This document shows, piece by piece, positions 48,001 to 60,130 of a stretch of DNA of 64,000 nucleotides (its first letter is position 1; each line of letters begins with the position of its first letter). The notes under the pieces are model-generated. The model saw nothing but the letters and a program-made list of their open reading frames with translations. It was not told where the DNA came from and did no database searches. This stretch comes from Phoma sp. XZ068 (Eukaryota; Ascomycota; Dothideomycetes; Pleosporales; Didymellaceae), in NCBI GenBank assembly GCA_004835665.1, contig RBKR01000005.1:62001-126000 (forward strand). The letters are read 5' to 3'. The position numbers and the translations under genes are program-made.

Positions 48001-49667
48001 ATGGTTCGCAATGGCAGCCCCTCGCCGGCAGACAACTTCCCGCTCGGCCACTCTGCCACCTCGCCGCAGCCGCAGCCGTCGAAGCGTGACAAGCGCCGCA
48101 ACATGCTCGCCGAGAAGCTCTCTGAGATGATGGCCACCTTCTCAGACAACCGCGACAGCCACTACAGAGCCCAGCTGGCTGCGCTGCAAGCCGACATCAA
48201 CCTCATCATGAAAGCCGACCCCTACAAGAACGAGCCGCTGGAGGACAATGGCGAGGAGGCCTCTGAGCTGATAGCGCAGATTATGGGCAACAACGTGCCA
48301 ACTGCACCTAGCGCTGGTACCGACTACGTTGCCCAGTGCGGAAAGTACTACTCGCGCTTTGTGGACGCTGTCAATGATGCCATGGAGGAGCGCGATTACA
48401 ACCTCACAATGCTTTATGTAAGTCGATAAGAAGCTCTCGCTGGTGAAAGCTAATAAATTTGCAGAACAAGCACGAGAACAGCAAAAACGACATTGAGAAC
48501 GCGCACCACTACAAAGTCAAGATCGCCGAAGAGGAACACCGCGCCCTCGCCGACACGGTCCGCGAACGCCTCAAGGCAAGCATACAGCAGCGCGCGAACA
48601 GGCTGCGGCGTGAGAAGGAACAGCTCGACATCTCGGACAGCAACGCCATGCTTCTGCACCCCAACCAGTTCAGCATCGGCAACCCCGCCAGCCCAGGCGG
48701 GCCGCAAGCACCACGCAAGACACGGCGAACCGGACACAAGTTTGGCGGTGAGGCCGAGGAGGTCGCAGCAGCAGCAGAGAAGTCGCGCAAGCGCAAGCTA
48801 TTCGACGATAACGAGATCGACTCGCCAGGGCCCTCTGGTCGCAACGTCGAGATGGGCAACGCCTCGCCTTTCCGCGAAGCCAAGGCGCGCACCATGCACA
48901 CCCAGTTCGAAGCGTCCGCCTACTCGCTCGACCGTCTCTTCACCGAAAAGGAACTTAACATGGCCATGACGAACGCGACCAATGCCGCTTCGCATTTCTT
49001 CGCCAAGATGAAGACGAACGAGCCTACCAATGCCGATGCCACGACCAACGGCAACGGTCAAACCAACGGCGACCACGCCTCCGAAAACGGCGAGCTCCCC
49101 GACGCAGACCAAGACTCGGACGAAGTGCCCGGCGCCACAGACATGGCCCGCCAAGTCTCTTCGAATCCCCACGCTACACGCGGTGCCACGCGCTCCACCA
49201 CCTCGATAACGAACGGCCAGATACCGTTCATATACAACCCACCTTTCGTCCTCGACCAGAAGATCTTCCAGAAAGTCAATGCCTCGGCACCCACACCGCC
49301 GCCCTTGGCGCCGACAGACGTCGATCAGGACTTGAAGCTTATGCTGAGAGAAGCACGCCCAGACGACGAGCTAAACGAACGACTACTACAAGCCGCATGC
49401 CAACCCGTCAAAATGAGAGACTACCAAGTCCAGGCCCCCGGCTTCACAGAACCAGTCAACGAAATCACCAGCCACGTGCGCGCTATAGTCCCACACCTCG
49501 AGGTCGGAACAATCGGCGGCGTGCCGATGAGCGCGCAGAGCAGCATGGCCGGGTACAGCGACACCGGCGGAAACACACCCCTGGGCCGTTCCACGGAGAC
49601 AAACAGTGGCAGCGTGCCCATGGCGCGGACGGCAAGCGGGCGAGGGCGCGGGAGGGGCCGGGGGTGA
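48001..49667 (+). CDS. sds3: Sds3-like subunit of histone deacetylase complex
   Basis: Exons 48001-48417 and 48465-49667, intron GTAAGT..TTGCAG, phase 0, 539 residues. The N-terminal third is a long helical region: KRDKRRNMLAEKLSEMMATF, DSHYRAQLAALQADINLIMK, YYSRFVDAVNDAMEERDYNL, then a coiled coil with EEEHRALADTVRERLKASIQ. The block QLDISDSNAMLLHPNQFSI and PGGPQAPRKTRRTGH is the most diagnostic. YSLDRLFTEKELNMAM lies further on, and the C-terminus is disordered and ends in Arg/Gly repeats (GRGRGRGRG). By this layout it belongs to the fungal Sds3-type subunits of the Rpd3 large deacetylase complex, a nuclear repressor. The assignment rests on recalled family resemblance. Confidence 0.78.
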
Positions 49668-52378
49668 TGACACGACCCGGTTGTGCATTCTCTGGCTTGT
49701 TGTATACCCACGGCGTTTCGGTTCGGGATCTGGTGCATGTTCTCCTGCGTGGGGAAAGCGCGCGGGAAGGGCTACGGCTTGTAGTAGGCGTGATAGTTAT
49801 GATGAATGTAGACGACTGCTGTAGTCTGTTTTGAATGAGAATATTATTCGTATATCTATCATGTTCCATGAATGAATGAATGTCTTGCTTCTCTTCTCAC
49901 CGCTGGCTCTGCAACAGGCTGTCCCTCCCTGCTGTTTCCGCTCTCAACACCCTTCGTCGACGCCAACGAACAACGACATGTCTTGAAACACTAACACTCG
50001 CATACAGTTCTAGACCGACGGCGAGCAATTCAACGAGAAAGAAAATTAGAGGCTGAAATAGAAGAAGATGGAGTGATGGTATGACGGGCCTGGAAATCAA
50101 AGGGAGCAGTACGGTAAGTACAGCACATTTACGGAGTATCTCGGCCGGCGTTGTAGATGCGAGGATAGAGGATATGGGCAAAAATATCAGAAGATTGGGG
50201 GGGTTTTATTTGGAGGGCGAGACGGAGTATCGTCAGAGATTTTGTGTTTGTCTTTTTGATAGTTTTCGCAACAGATGGTGTCAATGGTGGAGTAGAGTAG
50301 AGTAGAGTAGAGTATAGTGTTTGTTATTTTAATTTGTTTCGGTCATTGTTTCTTTTGTTGAAGAGCGTGAGAAGATGATGGATGACATGGAAGAGTTCGT
50401 AAGGCTTTTTGAGGTCAGAAGGCAGGGAGAAGGGAGAAGACATGATCATCCTGTTGATTGGTTTTGATGTTTTCTGATCAAGGTTGGAAGGAGAAGAAAG
50501 CGACAAGAATCCATCACACGAGTCCTCAATCTTTTCAGAATCGGGGAAAAGAAAAGTTGTTCTTTTTAGCGTCTTTTGAGGGCACACATAGTGCTTTTGT
50601 CGACGGTTTTGTTTGACAAGGATGTATTGTGAAATGCTGAAATGATGCTGAATAGCCGAGATCGGTGCGAGCGGCGAGCGATGTTGAGCGAAGCAGAGTG
50701 ACGAGATATTTCCTACTGGTCACGCATTGGTGGACCTCCCATAGGTTGGAAACCGTACGGTTTTTACTTCATGTGGTTGGATTGGATCGATCTGAGAGAA
50801 AAGCACAATATCCAAAATGTCGTATGCAAGTTGTAGAGTAAATAAGAGTGTCAACAGAAAAGCAGAGAATTTCCGGAGAATGAGTGATCAGGAACATGGT
50901 AGGACAATTTTTGTTTTGATTTCTAAGATGAGGCAGTGGAGTGCGAGAAACCGAGGTGGTACAGCATTTATATGAAGTTCGAATGGCTATCACGTAGGCA
51001 TTCTAGTCGCTCCCCATATTGCCACTATGGCAGTCATTTCAACAACAGGACTTCTCAATCAACGTAGTTCTTCACACAGATTGCCTCAATACAGTTCTGC
51101 TACATGTCCCACGCAGTTGGATTCTCGTCATATTCACGAACCTATTCTTGGTAGAGGCGCCAATGATTCATTGGGGGGTTTTTTTTTCAAGGGACGAACA
51201 CCAGATCACGTTACCACATGGTTCAAGAGCGTGGGCTTATGATGTGCAAGCCAGAATATGACATATCCGATTACCACATCCATTGACAGGCGGGAGGTTA
51301 GAGCTCGTACGAGATGCGTACAAGATGCGGGAACTTGAATTGACTGTCAGCATGCCAAGCACAGTAAGGAATGTACAATAGTATCCGGAGTTATTGTGGT
51401 AGGACAGCAGAAGTCGAGACCTCCCGACAAAACATGAAATTGGCTCTCGTTCATTTTGAGACATATATCTGCCTTGCCTCGATCTTGTGAGCTGATTGTG
51501 ACAATCCTTAAGTTTGTGCAATTCAGCAGTGCCGGAATGAAGTGAAAGAGACGAAATACGAGGCCTGGACAAAACGTGGAGTGCGTATAGGTACACACAA
51601 TTTATCGCCATCACTCCTTCAATAAAACTTGTGTCTCTCCAGCGCAGACATGAGGATTGCTCTTCTGACATTCAGCATTCCAAAGAAAACCAAGGGCTAT
51701 GCGGAAGCACGCTTCCAGCCACCACTACAGATTCTCTTAGTCAAGGAATGTATTCTTCCGATTCCGAGGGTTTATACGCAGGGAGAAATCTTTGGTGGGG
51801 GTCAAACCTATCTATGGAATCTTTCTGTTTCAAGAGAAGTGCACACACGGGATTGTACAGGCTTACTTGAAGCTTACCTCCTGCCAAGATTGGGGTGAAG
51901 CCTCTTGGTTGGAGCCGTTTCCCATTGCCATCTAAGTAAAGGAGCCTTGATTTGGACTCGAAAACATCCATTTAAAGGGATCAGTACACCAACGCAAAAA
52001 GAATAAACACATACAACAGCGGGTATTCGCTAGTAAGGCATGTACCTCCTTTTAACACCGCCTACAATTGTGCAGGAGAATACAGCCGGAATTGACGGCC
52101 ATTGTGCGCACGATCTTGGCACCTGTTTGGACAAAACCGCTTAGTAATCCTTCCTAACACCTTTAAGTACAGTGCCCAAAAAGCGCCCACATGCAAAGTT
52201 CCCGTTAATTGCAACAGATTTAAGTAAGTGAGTCAGCCCGCACCTAGATCATGCTGGGGCGATTCTATGAAAGGGGCTTTTGTGCGGTCTCGCTTTCAAG
52301 TCGCGATTTGACCCTTCCTCCTTTCCCCTTTCCCGTAAAGCCCTTCCATTCAGTCAATCCTAGATACGTTCACGCACC
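49668..52378. other. Intergenic 2.7 kb, no convincing gene
   Basis: Mainly the 3' flank of the Sds3-like gene. It contains a GAGTA pentanucleotide run near 50288-50314. Small frames around 51019-51971 overlap each other on both strands without support. Confidence 0.5.
50288..50314. repeat. GAGTA pentanucleotide microsatellite
   Basis: About five tandem copies of GAGTA, the last one imperfect. Confidence 0.8.
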
Positions 52379-53064
52379 ATGCCAACGAGTCAGATGCCCA
52401 CTTCACGTCCGCAAGGATCCGAACTTGCTGATCGTCAACGCCTGAGTCGAGCCAAGTTTTGCAGACGTGTCAACAGCTTGTACGTCAGGCATGACACGGA
52501 AAGTGACATAGCAATTTGGACTAGACAAAGGAGAAAGATTCCCATTGGATTTCTACATACTGAAGAACGCGCCCTCGGATATCATCCTTAGTGAAGATTT
52601 CTTACTTAGATAGACCCAGGCTTTCACCGAGTATAGTGATTACTTGCTCGATGACTACGAGGAAGAAGAACAAGAGGCGGGCTACATATTCGTTATTAGG
52701 AAAGAGGTGGGTCTGAAGCACAAGGGTCAGTACGTCAGTACAATGGAGCCGACCAGCTCCGCGATGATATTCTATGGGAGCAAGAAAAGGATCTGTGCCG
52801 AGATGAAGACCACCGCATCAGCGCCATTGAAGACGCCACTGCGCGAGGAGCAGCTGAAGCAGTTGAGACGCTACGCCGTCAACAATGGGACGACGCGCAT
52901 ACCGTCACGCAGACTGTCCAGGCAGGACAGGTCAGAACCACACAGTCGTGCCAGGTGGTGCTAGCCAATCACAATCGACTGCTCAGCAGATCAATGGTAG
53001 CCTATCCCCGCCTTCTTCCCATCGCCACGGTCTTCGAGGATGTTTCAGCCGCAGGAGCAAGTAA
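52379..53064 (+). pseudogene. Relic gene, possibly from a fungal retropepsin-like-domain protein
   Basis: Protein-like sequence runs through several frames. One frame before 52610 reads FPLDFYILKNAPSDIILSED and continues, after an in-frame stop, into TQAFTEYSDYLLDDYEEEE. A second frame from about 52750 reads DDILWEQEKDLCRDEDHR and then AIEDATARGAAEAVETLRRQ. A third frame ends VPGGASQSQSTAQQ .. GCFSRRSK with a stop at 53062. No introns of credible length connect them; the gaps would be about 32 nt. The first part resembles the beta-strand region of retropepsin-like domains seen in large fungal proteins, but that is a memory-based guess. An ATG at 52379 follows a pyrimidine-rich stretch, so a former promoter may be there. 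Confidence 0.45.
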
Positions 53065-53668
53065 CCCCCGCAGCATTACTACACACAATCTACCCTCCCT
53101 AATCATCATAAGCGTTGGGAAGAAGCGAGTTTTTTCTCTTACTGCATCTGAGCGTTCAGCCTAATATTCTTCTCGAGATACCCATTTTAGCATATACATA
53201 TCGCTGACAGAATGTCATGCAAACTACTATCGATCTTTCCCGATGTAATCAAGCCTTGATTGTGACTGCTTCCTCGTCTCAAGACTGGGCCTCTCCAACG
53301 CTCGATATCGGATTTAGTAATAGCGTTTGGCCCTCTTAATATAATCATGTGTCCTTGTCGTATGAAGAAAGAACATTGTGGTAAAAGCTCGTGAAGGAGA
53401 GCATAAAAAGCCATAGTAGGCCAAAATTCCTGCTGCCGGAATCGTTCACTACTTTGCTGTGTTGAGGTTCAAGCCACACTGAACCGATCGCGCAATTTGT
53501 GAACACCTTAGATATCTGAACTTGCTGATCAGACTCAGATGCTATGGCTATTAGGGAAGAAGAGTCTATAGTCACATTGCTTCAGAAGTCATCCGGGAAC
53601 TCCAGAGATAAGATTACGTTGTTCATTCGCTGACCAGATCTAACAATTCCCGATTCGCTACATCCCCC
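53065..53668. other. Intergenic, no gene seen
   Basis: Between the relic and the 3' end of the TRK gene. Nothing supported. Confidence 0.45.
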
Positions 53669-56002
53669 TCACTGAGAAAAAATACTCTTGATCTCCGCAT
53701 CTTCCTCTTCCATCTCTGCCAATCTCTTCCCTGGCAGCCTAACTGCCCGATCAAGCGCCACAGGTAACCCTCTGTGCCTTCCTCTCAACATAACCAAAAT
53801 CATAATGATCTTACTTCCCGTATACATGCCACCACTGAAACTGTACGATTGATCCGGTAACCCGATACTAATTCCAATAGTCGTGTATCCACTCACAATC
53901 TCAAACAAGATGGTGAAGACGCTGTATGTACGCGGGTCTTCGATGGAGTGGTGTGTCTCAATGAGTGTGATGAGGAAGAGTGCGAGGGCTATCCACCATA
54001 CGTCGTGCGAAAGCTGGCCTCGGACTTGTTGGCTGATGAGAGAGGGAGGTCGGGTCGGTGGGTGTGAGGAGAGCGAGTGGATGGACGTTGCGCGGTTGAA
54101 GTCCATGGTTTTCGATCGCTTCAACGGTGCAGGCGCTGCGGACGGTATGGGAGCGACACCGACGCCCTGGAAGGCCGTCATGCGATGCTGGAGTTGGCGG
54201 CCTACAAAGGCAGTGCCGCGACGGCCGACTTGACCAAGGGACTTTACGGGCGCAAGGCGCGTCTTCTCTTGCTCTGATCTAGCGGTAGGCAATGACGGTA
54301 TCTCAGCGTCGACATCGAAGAGTGAGCTGGACGCCGAATGGAGCTGTTCTGGCTCAGCTTCATCGCCCTCGTAGATACCCAGAGACCTCTCCTCATATAC
54401 GTTGGTCTTGCGCATAGTGATGATGTGTGGATACGCTGCGGTGTAGAAGACAACCAACCACAAAACTTGAACGTCGAAATACATCCCTGAGGGCGAGACG
54501 ATAGCGTAACCTCCAGTCGGGATCGAGAAACCTTCGAAGAGGGAGATGAGGACCCGTTGACCAAGGGGGATGACCTCCATGATCGGGTTCCCAATGCTGA
54601 GGACGAGGATCAGAACCCAGTCTACCACTACAAACGAGGTGAAGGTTGCGATGAACAACCAGGTGTCCCGTGAAGGGAACATGCTAGTATATACGCGTCG
54701 CGGGAACTTGAGGATGAAGTCAAAGCCTTCCTTCCATACGCCGTACTCCTTGTCTTTAGAGAAGAGATTGAGAAGTGTAGACATACTCCAGATCAGGAAG
54801 CGCACAACGACGGGGAAGGAGGCAGGTCCAGCGAGCGACAATATCGTTACGATAACGAGGACGTAGTAAGAGGACTGAAAGGGTATGAAGCCTGCATCTA
54901 GCAGCGTAAAACCAGCGTTGCTGTACGCAGAGATAGCGAGGAAGATGCCAGCCCACCATGGATTTTGCGCATTGACAGCGCAAGCCTCCCTTTCGTAGAC
55001 GGACATGTATGCCCCTAGTGCGATACCACCGAATAACTGCCAGAGTATAAAGTAGGCCGGAACGAACATGGAGAGGAATTTGAGCGCGCGGTACTCAACA
55101 CCGCCTAGGTACTCTCGCTGGTCTGACGACAGATTGAAGAACTGCCCATTCCGACCAATGTTGCGCTTTTGCTCTTTGACGAAGGTCTGCACGTTGAAGC
55201 TGTCGTCCAGCTTGGACTCCTCAGCCAGTGAGCGGCGACGCTTCGATACGCTCTGTTGGCTGTGGACCTGGTAGATCGAGTGTCCCGTCGTTGATGACAT
55301 GGGCCTTTCGTGAGACATACGCTCTTGTATGGGATCCAGAAAACCGATGTGCTGTGGCGGGTTTCTTTCTCTTGAAAGAGGTGAGATTGGCGAAAGCCCC
55401 GTCTGGGCCTGGTCTTCTGTAATCGGTGTGCTGGGCTGTATATCTTCTGCGCGTCTCGCTGCAGGCGTCACAATCTTCGTCAATCCTTTTGTCTTACTTC
55501 CCGCCTTGCCCTTCCCAAATGACCCCATGACTGGCAATCCAAACATTGCTCCCGTCATGCCGATCACAGCCCCAACTTCTCCCTTTCGCGCATTCCGCCT
55601 CTCCTTCTCAGCCTCCACAATATCCTCAAACCTCTTCTCAAAGATGTGTTTCCTGAACACAACCGTAAAGTAGCTGACCAGTACCTGACTTCCCATCATC
55701 ATTAAAACCGCTAGTTCCACTTGTTGAAACGTAGTGAGTTGACTAACGTTTACGGAATTGAGTCCGGAAGCGGTCATCGCGCTCATACACATGAACATGC
55801 AATCCCACCATCCGATGCTTTTTGATGGGCTTGATGCGCCCCAGAAAATCAACGTGCCCACAAGTGTAACGCCAATGAAGTACGCATAGTGGATCGTGAT
55901 GAAGTTCACTGGCGGAGCGTAGGGCTTCACTGCCTCAACAATGTTGCGGATCCTAGGATGATCCGCCTCAAAAGCTTCCCACCGGTCTTTGAGTCGATCC
56001 AT
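53669..56002 (-). CDS. TRK-type potassium transporter
   Basis: A single 777-residue exon. It has the four membrane-pore-membrane repeats of the TrkH/TRK/HKT superfamily. The four pore loops are readable: SAMTASGLNSVN (loop 1), SAYSNAGFTLLD (loop 2), IPTGGYAIVSP (loop 3) and GYTTIGISIGL (loop 4), each with the filter Gly. The first membrane span follows VNFITIHYAYFIG. A cytosolic loop of about 200 residues between repeats 1 and 2, rich in charged residues, is typical of fungal members. The C-terminus (GRHRGLPVALDRAVRLPG) is also family-like. It would take up K+ across the plasma membrane. The N-terminus DHPRIRNIVEAVKPYAPP is intact, so the start at 56002 is likely right. Confidence 0.93.
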   Translation of the reverse strand: MDRLKDRWEAFEADHPRIRNIVEAVKPYAPPVNFITIHYAYFIGVTLVGTLIFWGASSPSKSIGWWDCMFMCMSAMTASGLNSVNVSQLTTFQQVELAVLMMMGSQVLVSYFTVVFRKHIFEKRFEDIVEAEKERRNARKGEVGAVIGMTGAMFGLPVMGSFGKGKAGSKTKGLTKIVTPAARRAEDIQPSTPITEDQAQTGLSPISPLSRERNPPQHIGFLDPIQERMSHERPMSSTTGHSIYQVHSQQSVSKRRRSLAEESKLDDSFNVQTFVKEQKRNIGRNGQFFNLSSDQREYLGGVEYRALKFLSMFVPAYFILWQLFGGIALGAYMSVYEREACAVNAQNPWWAGIFLAISAYSNAGFTLLDAGFIPFQSSYYVLVIVTILSLAGPASFPVVVRFLIWSMSTLLNLFSKDKEYGVWKEGFDFILKFPRRVYTSMFPSRDTWLFIATFTSFVVVDWVLILVLSIGNPIMEVIPLGQRVLISLFEGFSIPTGGYAIVSPSGMYFDVQVLWLVVFYTAAYPHIITMRKTNVYEERSLGIYEGDEAEPEQLHSASSSLFDVDAEIPSLPTARSEQEKTRLAPVKSLGQVGRRGTAFVGRQLQHRMTAFQGVGVAPIPSAAPAPLKRSKTMDFNRATSIHSLSSHPPTRPPSLISQQVRGQLSHDVWWIALALFLITLIETHHSIEDPRTYSVFTILFEIVSGYTTIGISIGLPDQSYSFSGGMYTGSKIIMILVMLRGRHRGLPVALDRAVRLPGKRLAEMEEEDAEIKSIFSQ

Positions 56003-57642
56003 AGTTGTGCGGTTGTAGCAAATGGCTCCAGAGTAAGGTCGGGTTATCGAGGTAGCATGTCGTGTGAATTGTTGGGCACTGGATTGCTCGCAGGGGTCGC
56101 ACTATAAATAGTAGTAAGATGTAAATCAATGTTTGGACAAGAGAGTTTGTATGAGCAATGCGCAATAAAGACTGAAAGAGAGGATCAGAGTTCGTTGAAC
56201 TGGTGTCGAGAGTTGGAGAAAAGAACGTGGATTGACGTTTGTGGCTGAAGGCGGGTGTGCTGGCGAGTACGTAGGCTCAATAAAGGGATGAACAGGGTCT
56301 GGGGTGGCGCGGACGGCGTCGGGGCGCGCGCGCCGCGACGCGATAGGTAGGGAAGAGCCGAGCCAGCACATGTGAAACACCACGATAACGTCGACTTACA
56401 TGATTCTCGATCATCTTACCGCTTCTTCTGGCTTTTGCTATGTTTCCCCCTCTTTCGTGCTGTCCCAACTTTCTCTGGATATGTATGAGGTTTACTTAAA
56501 TAAATAGGCGGATTCTGCCTCTATGTTTTCAAGCCGGGCTTATAAGCTTCGCGCTGAGTTTCAAGGCGGGTTGGTTAGTCTCCACATGCACAGGCACAGA
56601 CGTTGTAAGTATTCGCCTATGTATGCTCGATAGGTGAGACAGCACACCAATTCGAGCCTGTGATTGATATAGGCGTGTTTGGTTCCAGGACCTGACACGA
56701 GAGAGGAAGATCATAGGTAGAGCGCGAACCTTGGAATCCCTGGTCGGTACACTCATATCGTGGTTGTTAGAGTGGATCATACGTATAGGAAGACAAAGAT
56801 AGGCCATTAATTACTCTCATGTACCACGAAGCAGGTGGGCGCCCTTACGATCAACATCAACTTCATAGGTGGCATTTTCGCCTGCAACTGCAAATCTCAC
56901 TTTCCTGCGCTCTGATTGCTAGTCTACTTTCACGACTATGTTCGACCTTCCGCTATTCTATCGGTGTTCAAATTATGGCTGCAGTTTTTCTCAACTTGGC
57001 CCACTCTACCTGGTTCTGGTACCAAGTTTCAAGACTTTCAATTTTTTTTATATTCGATTGGCAGCGAATTTGGATTGTTCTTTAACTTTGATATACAACT
57101 GGTCTCTCAGTCCTTTTCTCTTTTCATTAACAATCGTTGCAAAGATATCGTACACGTACATCCCCTACGAAGATAGTCCCGCTATCGTTACGCTCGTTAG
57201 TCCAAGCGAATACTCTCTAAGCTCTCTACCACTCATCGCCTCTAGATTCAAGACCCAAACCACAAAGCAAGATGGTTAAGATACCTTCAAACACTCTTCA
57301 GTCACTATATACCCGCCCGCTACAACCTTTTTAGGGTCATCGAAGATCTGACCATGGCCTGCTGGGATGTTGGTTGGTTGAATTGTAGGTGAGCTGCAAT
57401 TTTAGTAAAGTGAATATTCAAATCGAATCATCCTATTTTGAGGAAAGGTACCAGAAGACTACTATAATAGTCCACAATGTCACCGCTGAGGAAAAAATGG
57501 AGATCATCTGACGCAACTGGCTTGGTGGTTCTTGGGGCGTGGATATGGACACTTGGTACGTCGAAGCACTATCACAAAATTCAACTTTGCCGCTTGCACA
57601 AAGGTTGTGCGATCGATGATCGCTACGCGTAGCACCCTAGAT
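56003..57642. other. Intergenic 1.6 kb, no convincing gene
   Basis: TRK promoter region, then a T-rich stretch around 56950-57120 with only overlapping short frames. No domain seen. Confidence 0.5.
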
Positions 57643-58224
57643 CTACACCCCAATCACATCTATCAAAGCATAGACCCTGGGGAACACTAGAGATAGCGTC
57701 ACAGACTGGACACCATCCTCGGGATCTACTGTTACTATATCGAGGAGTCCTTCTTCCTGACTATATCTCTCTGGCCCGGGACCTTCTAGGATCCAGTCTA
57801 CGTGGTCCTGAGTGATAGCAATGAAGGCAAGCGACCGCGGAACGCTGAAACTCACGTCCTCTGGATGCTGTTCAGCGTAGAATACATAGCGTCTACAATT
57901 TTAACGTAGTCCGAGCAGGTTAGACTCATCGCATGCACATGGGTGGCGGCGAAGACTAGACTTGCGCAACTCTTCATACGTGGCATCGTCCGACTCAAAA
58001 GAAGCTCCATCTAGTGCAGGATCTTCCTGGACCGTCCAATCAATATGCCGGAAGATATCGCCGTCGTTGTTTTCTCCAAGGCTTGTTCGGACTCGCGTGT
58101 TGAGATGGGTCATGAAGAGCGTCCATTGCTCATCGTCTGAGTATGTAAGTCGATAGACAACGAACCCCAATTTGCTGCCAGGGTAAAGCGATAACTGCTC
58201 ACGGATGCATTCGATGTCAGACAT
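57643..58224 (-). CDS. Small fungal protein of unknown function
   Basis: Two exons: 58224-57962 and 57892-57643, joined in phase across a 69-nt intron with a weak GTCTAG donor, a CTAAC branch-like site and a TTGTAG acceptor; 170 residues. Exon 1 starts MSDIECIREQLSLYPGSKLG and ends DDATYEELRK. Exon 2 continues RYVFYAEQHPEDVSF and contains AFIAITQDHVDWILEG. It has mixed alpha/beta character, is acidic and has no signal peptide or membrane span. I do not recognise the family beyond a vague resemblance to proteins with a small number of paralogues in Pleosporales. The agreement of frames and the natural protein text across the junction are the main support. Confidence 0.6.
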
Positions 58225-58960
58225 TTTGATGTGATGCGATGCTTGAGCTGTTGGCTGTTTGCCAGAACAGATTTGGGAGTGTCGATTCGTTGCTCCTCGA
58301 CTGGATCAGCGCATGCTTTGCTTAATTAGGTTAGCGCCCAGTGATCAATAAAAAGTGGCAGGGCAACGCGTTGGAGTATAGTTACGATAAATTTTATGCA
58401 GCGAGATATTTCTCTTCGAGATACGCGAAACGACACGTGGCTGTTGTCATCAGTGAATGGGGTCCGAGGTTCGGAGTCTGTAGACGCGAACAGGCTCCTA
58501 CACCTACCCATCCCCGGCTAGCGGGCCTCACTACCTCTCTCGTTCTGTCACGGTATCGATCTGCGCGAGCATAAAGACCTTTGACGGGCCTAATTGCTGA
58601 CCACAGTGAGCAAAGGAACATGAAACTGGGTGCCAGTTGTGGAGGGGTCTGGCTGTACTGTATTGCAACGTGGTCGAATATAAGATGGAGCACAGGTTCG
58701 ACCTCCCCGGCGCTATCAACTTAGGTGAAGACGACTGCTCTCATACTATCCAAAGCCTTTCGTTCAATACATACACACCTGGGCTGGTCCCAAACCACTC
58801 GTTCGTCATTCGATATGTTTTCTAAGCTCCCTGTCCTATTTCTTATCACCTTCGCACTCGTGCATGATAGCACTATTCCAGAACGGTAGTATGTAATGCG
58901 TTATCTCAATTACCATATTATCGCTAAGATTCGTAGTCATGCTAGTGGAGGCCTACAAGA
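58225..58960. other. Intergenic, no gene seen
   Basis: Promoter side of the small gene. Nothing else supported. Confidence 0.4.
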
Positions 58961-60130
58961 TCCGGCTACCGTTCAAGACACGACTCCTTCCACTCTCCGC
59001 CGCTCCCAAACCCGCTCCAGAACCCGCTCCAAAATCCTGCTCCATAACTTGCTCCAAAACCTGCTCCAAGTCCTGCTTCACCATCTGCACCTAAGCCTCC
59101 ATCGACAGCTCCCCAACGTGGAAAATCTCCTGTGTTCCCTATGTTGCCAGTACCATATTTGGACGATGCGATCGACCTTTGCGATATATACATTGACTGC
59201 GACGAAGAAGTTAGATCGCGCGCATTCAATCGGCTTTCAAGATACATGTATGCTAAATTTCGGTCATTGTATAGAATGGCGACTCGCTCTCCGAACTCAA
59301 TTTGCGTGGTTTGCCACACGATCGACAAAGCAGTCAACACCATAGTTTCGATGAGAGCTCATAGACTTCTTCTAAACGAGGAAACATCGTACCTAACCTG
59401 TCAGGTGGTAAGCTGACACTCACTCCTCTTGCCTACCCCGAGAGCGGTGTTCTTTACACAGGCCCTCGATCGACCACACCAAAGGAAGAATATAACTTCA
59501 AAGATACAAACTGAACACAACCGCTATCAAGAACTTCAAGGGCTTCAAGGATAAACCTACTGCGTATTATGCCACAGAACACGTAGTTGAGGTACTTGGG
59601 TTCCGCCGAAGCAACAACAAACGTCTTATTAGTGCTAACAGCTACGATCCCATGGAATGTTCATGCTCTTTGCTACTGCGAAGGAAAAGACTCTAGACAC
59701 ATTCTTTCGCAACAAATACGTAAAGCCAATTACCGGGACAACGACTATCGCGAACCGTCCTGGAAAGCCGGCTCACACTCGGCAACGATCCGCCTCGAGA
59801 CTCACTCATGCGGCTGATATTTGAAGCCATAGGTTCAACTCCAAACCCTACTGACTTTGTGCTTTACGAAGAGCCGATTAAGGCACGAGTGTGGTCTATC
59901 ACGGCACGCCATGGACCCCAAAATTTACGATGGGATGATGCTAGGCCCCGTTCCAACCAGCACCTTCCTCACTGCGCTCAGAATAGTAAGGTGAGTCCGC
60001 TGGACCAAGCCCACCGCTCCTAATACGCTTTTCCAGGTCTTTGGGGTCTACGACTACATGAATGACCCTGGATACAAAGATCTACCTAGTGCACTTAATA
60101 GCGGTTACTGTCGTTCGCTTGCCACGCGCC
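58961..60130 (+). pseudogene. Relic of a large chitinase-associated protein (C-terminal part)
   Basis: Coding-like text appears in successive frames and is broken by stops and frame changes. First comes a Pro/Ala/Lys repeat stretch (58980-59110) with an in-frame stop, then FPMLPVPYLDDAIDLCDIYI (about 59132-59190). A segment reading TPLAYPESGVLYTGPRSTTP lies near 59430-59480, and AYYATEHVVEVLGFRR near 59560-59610 is in another frame. At the end, a fragment reading LRIVRVFGVYDYMNDP spans an intron-like gap near 59990-60035. This order is reminiscent of the region downstream of the GH18 domain in class V fungal chitinases. No GH18 domain itself is visible. I treat the gene as dead; identity is inference. 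Confidence 0.42.
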
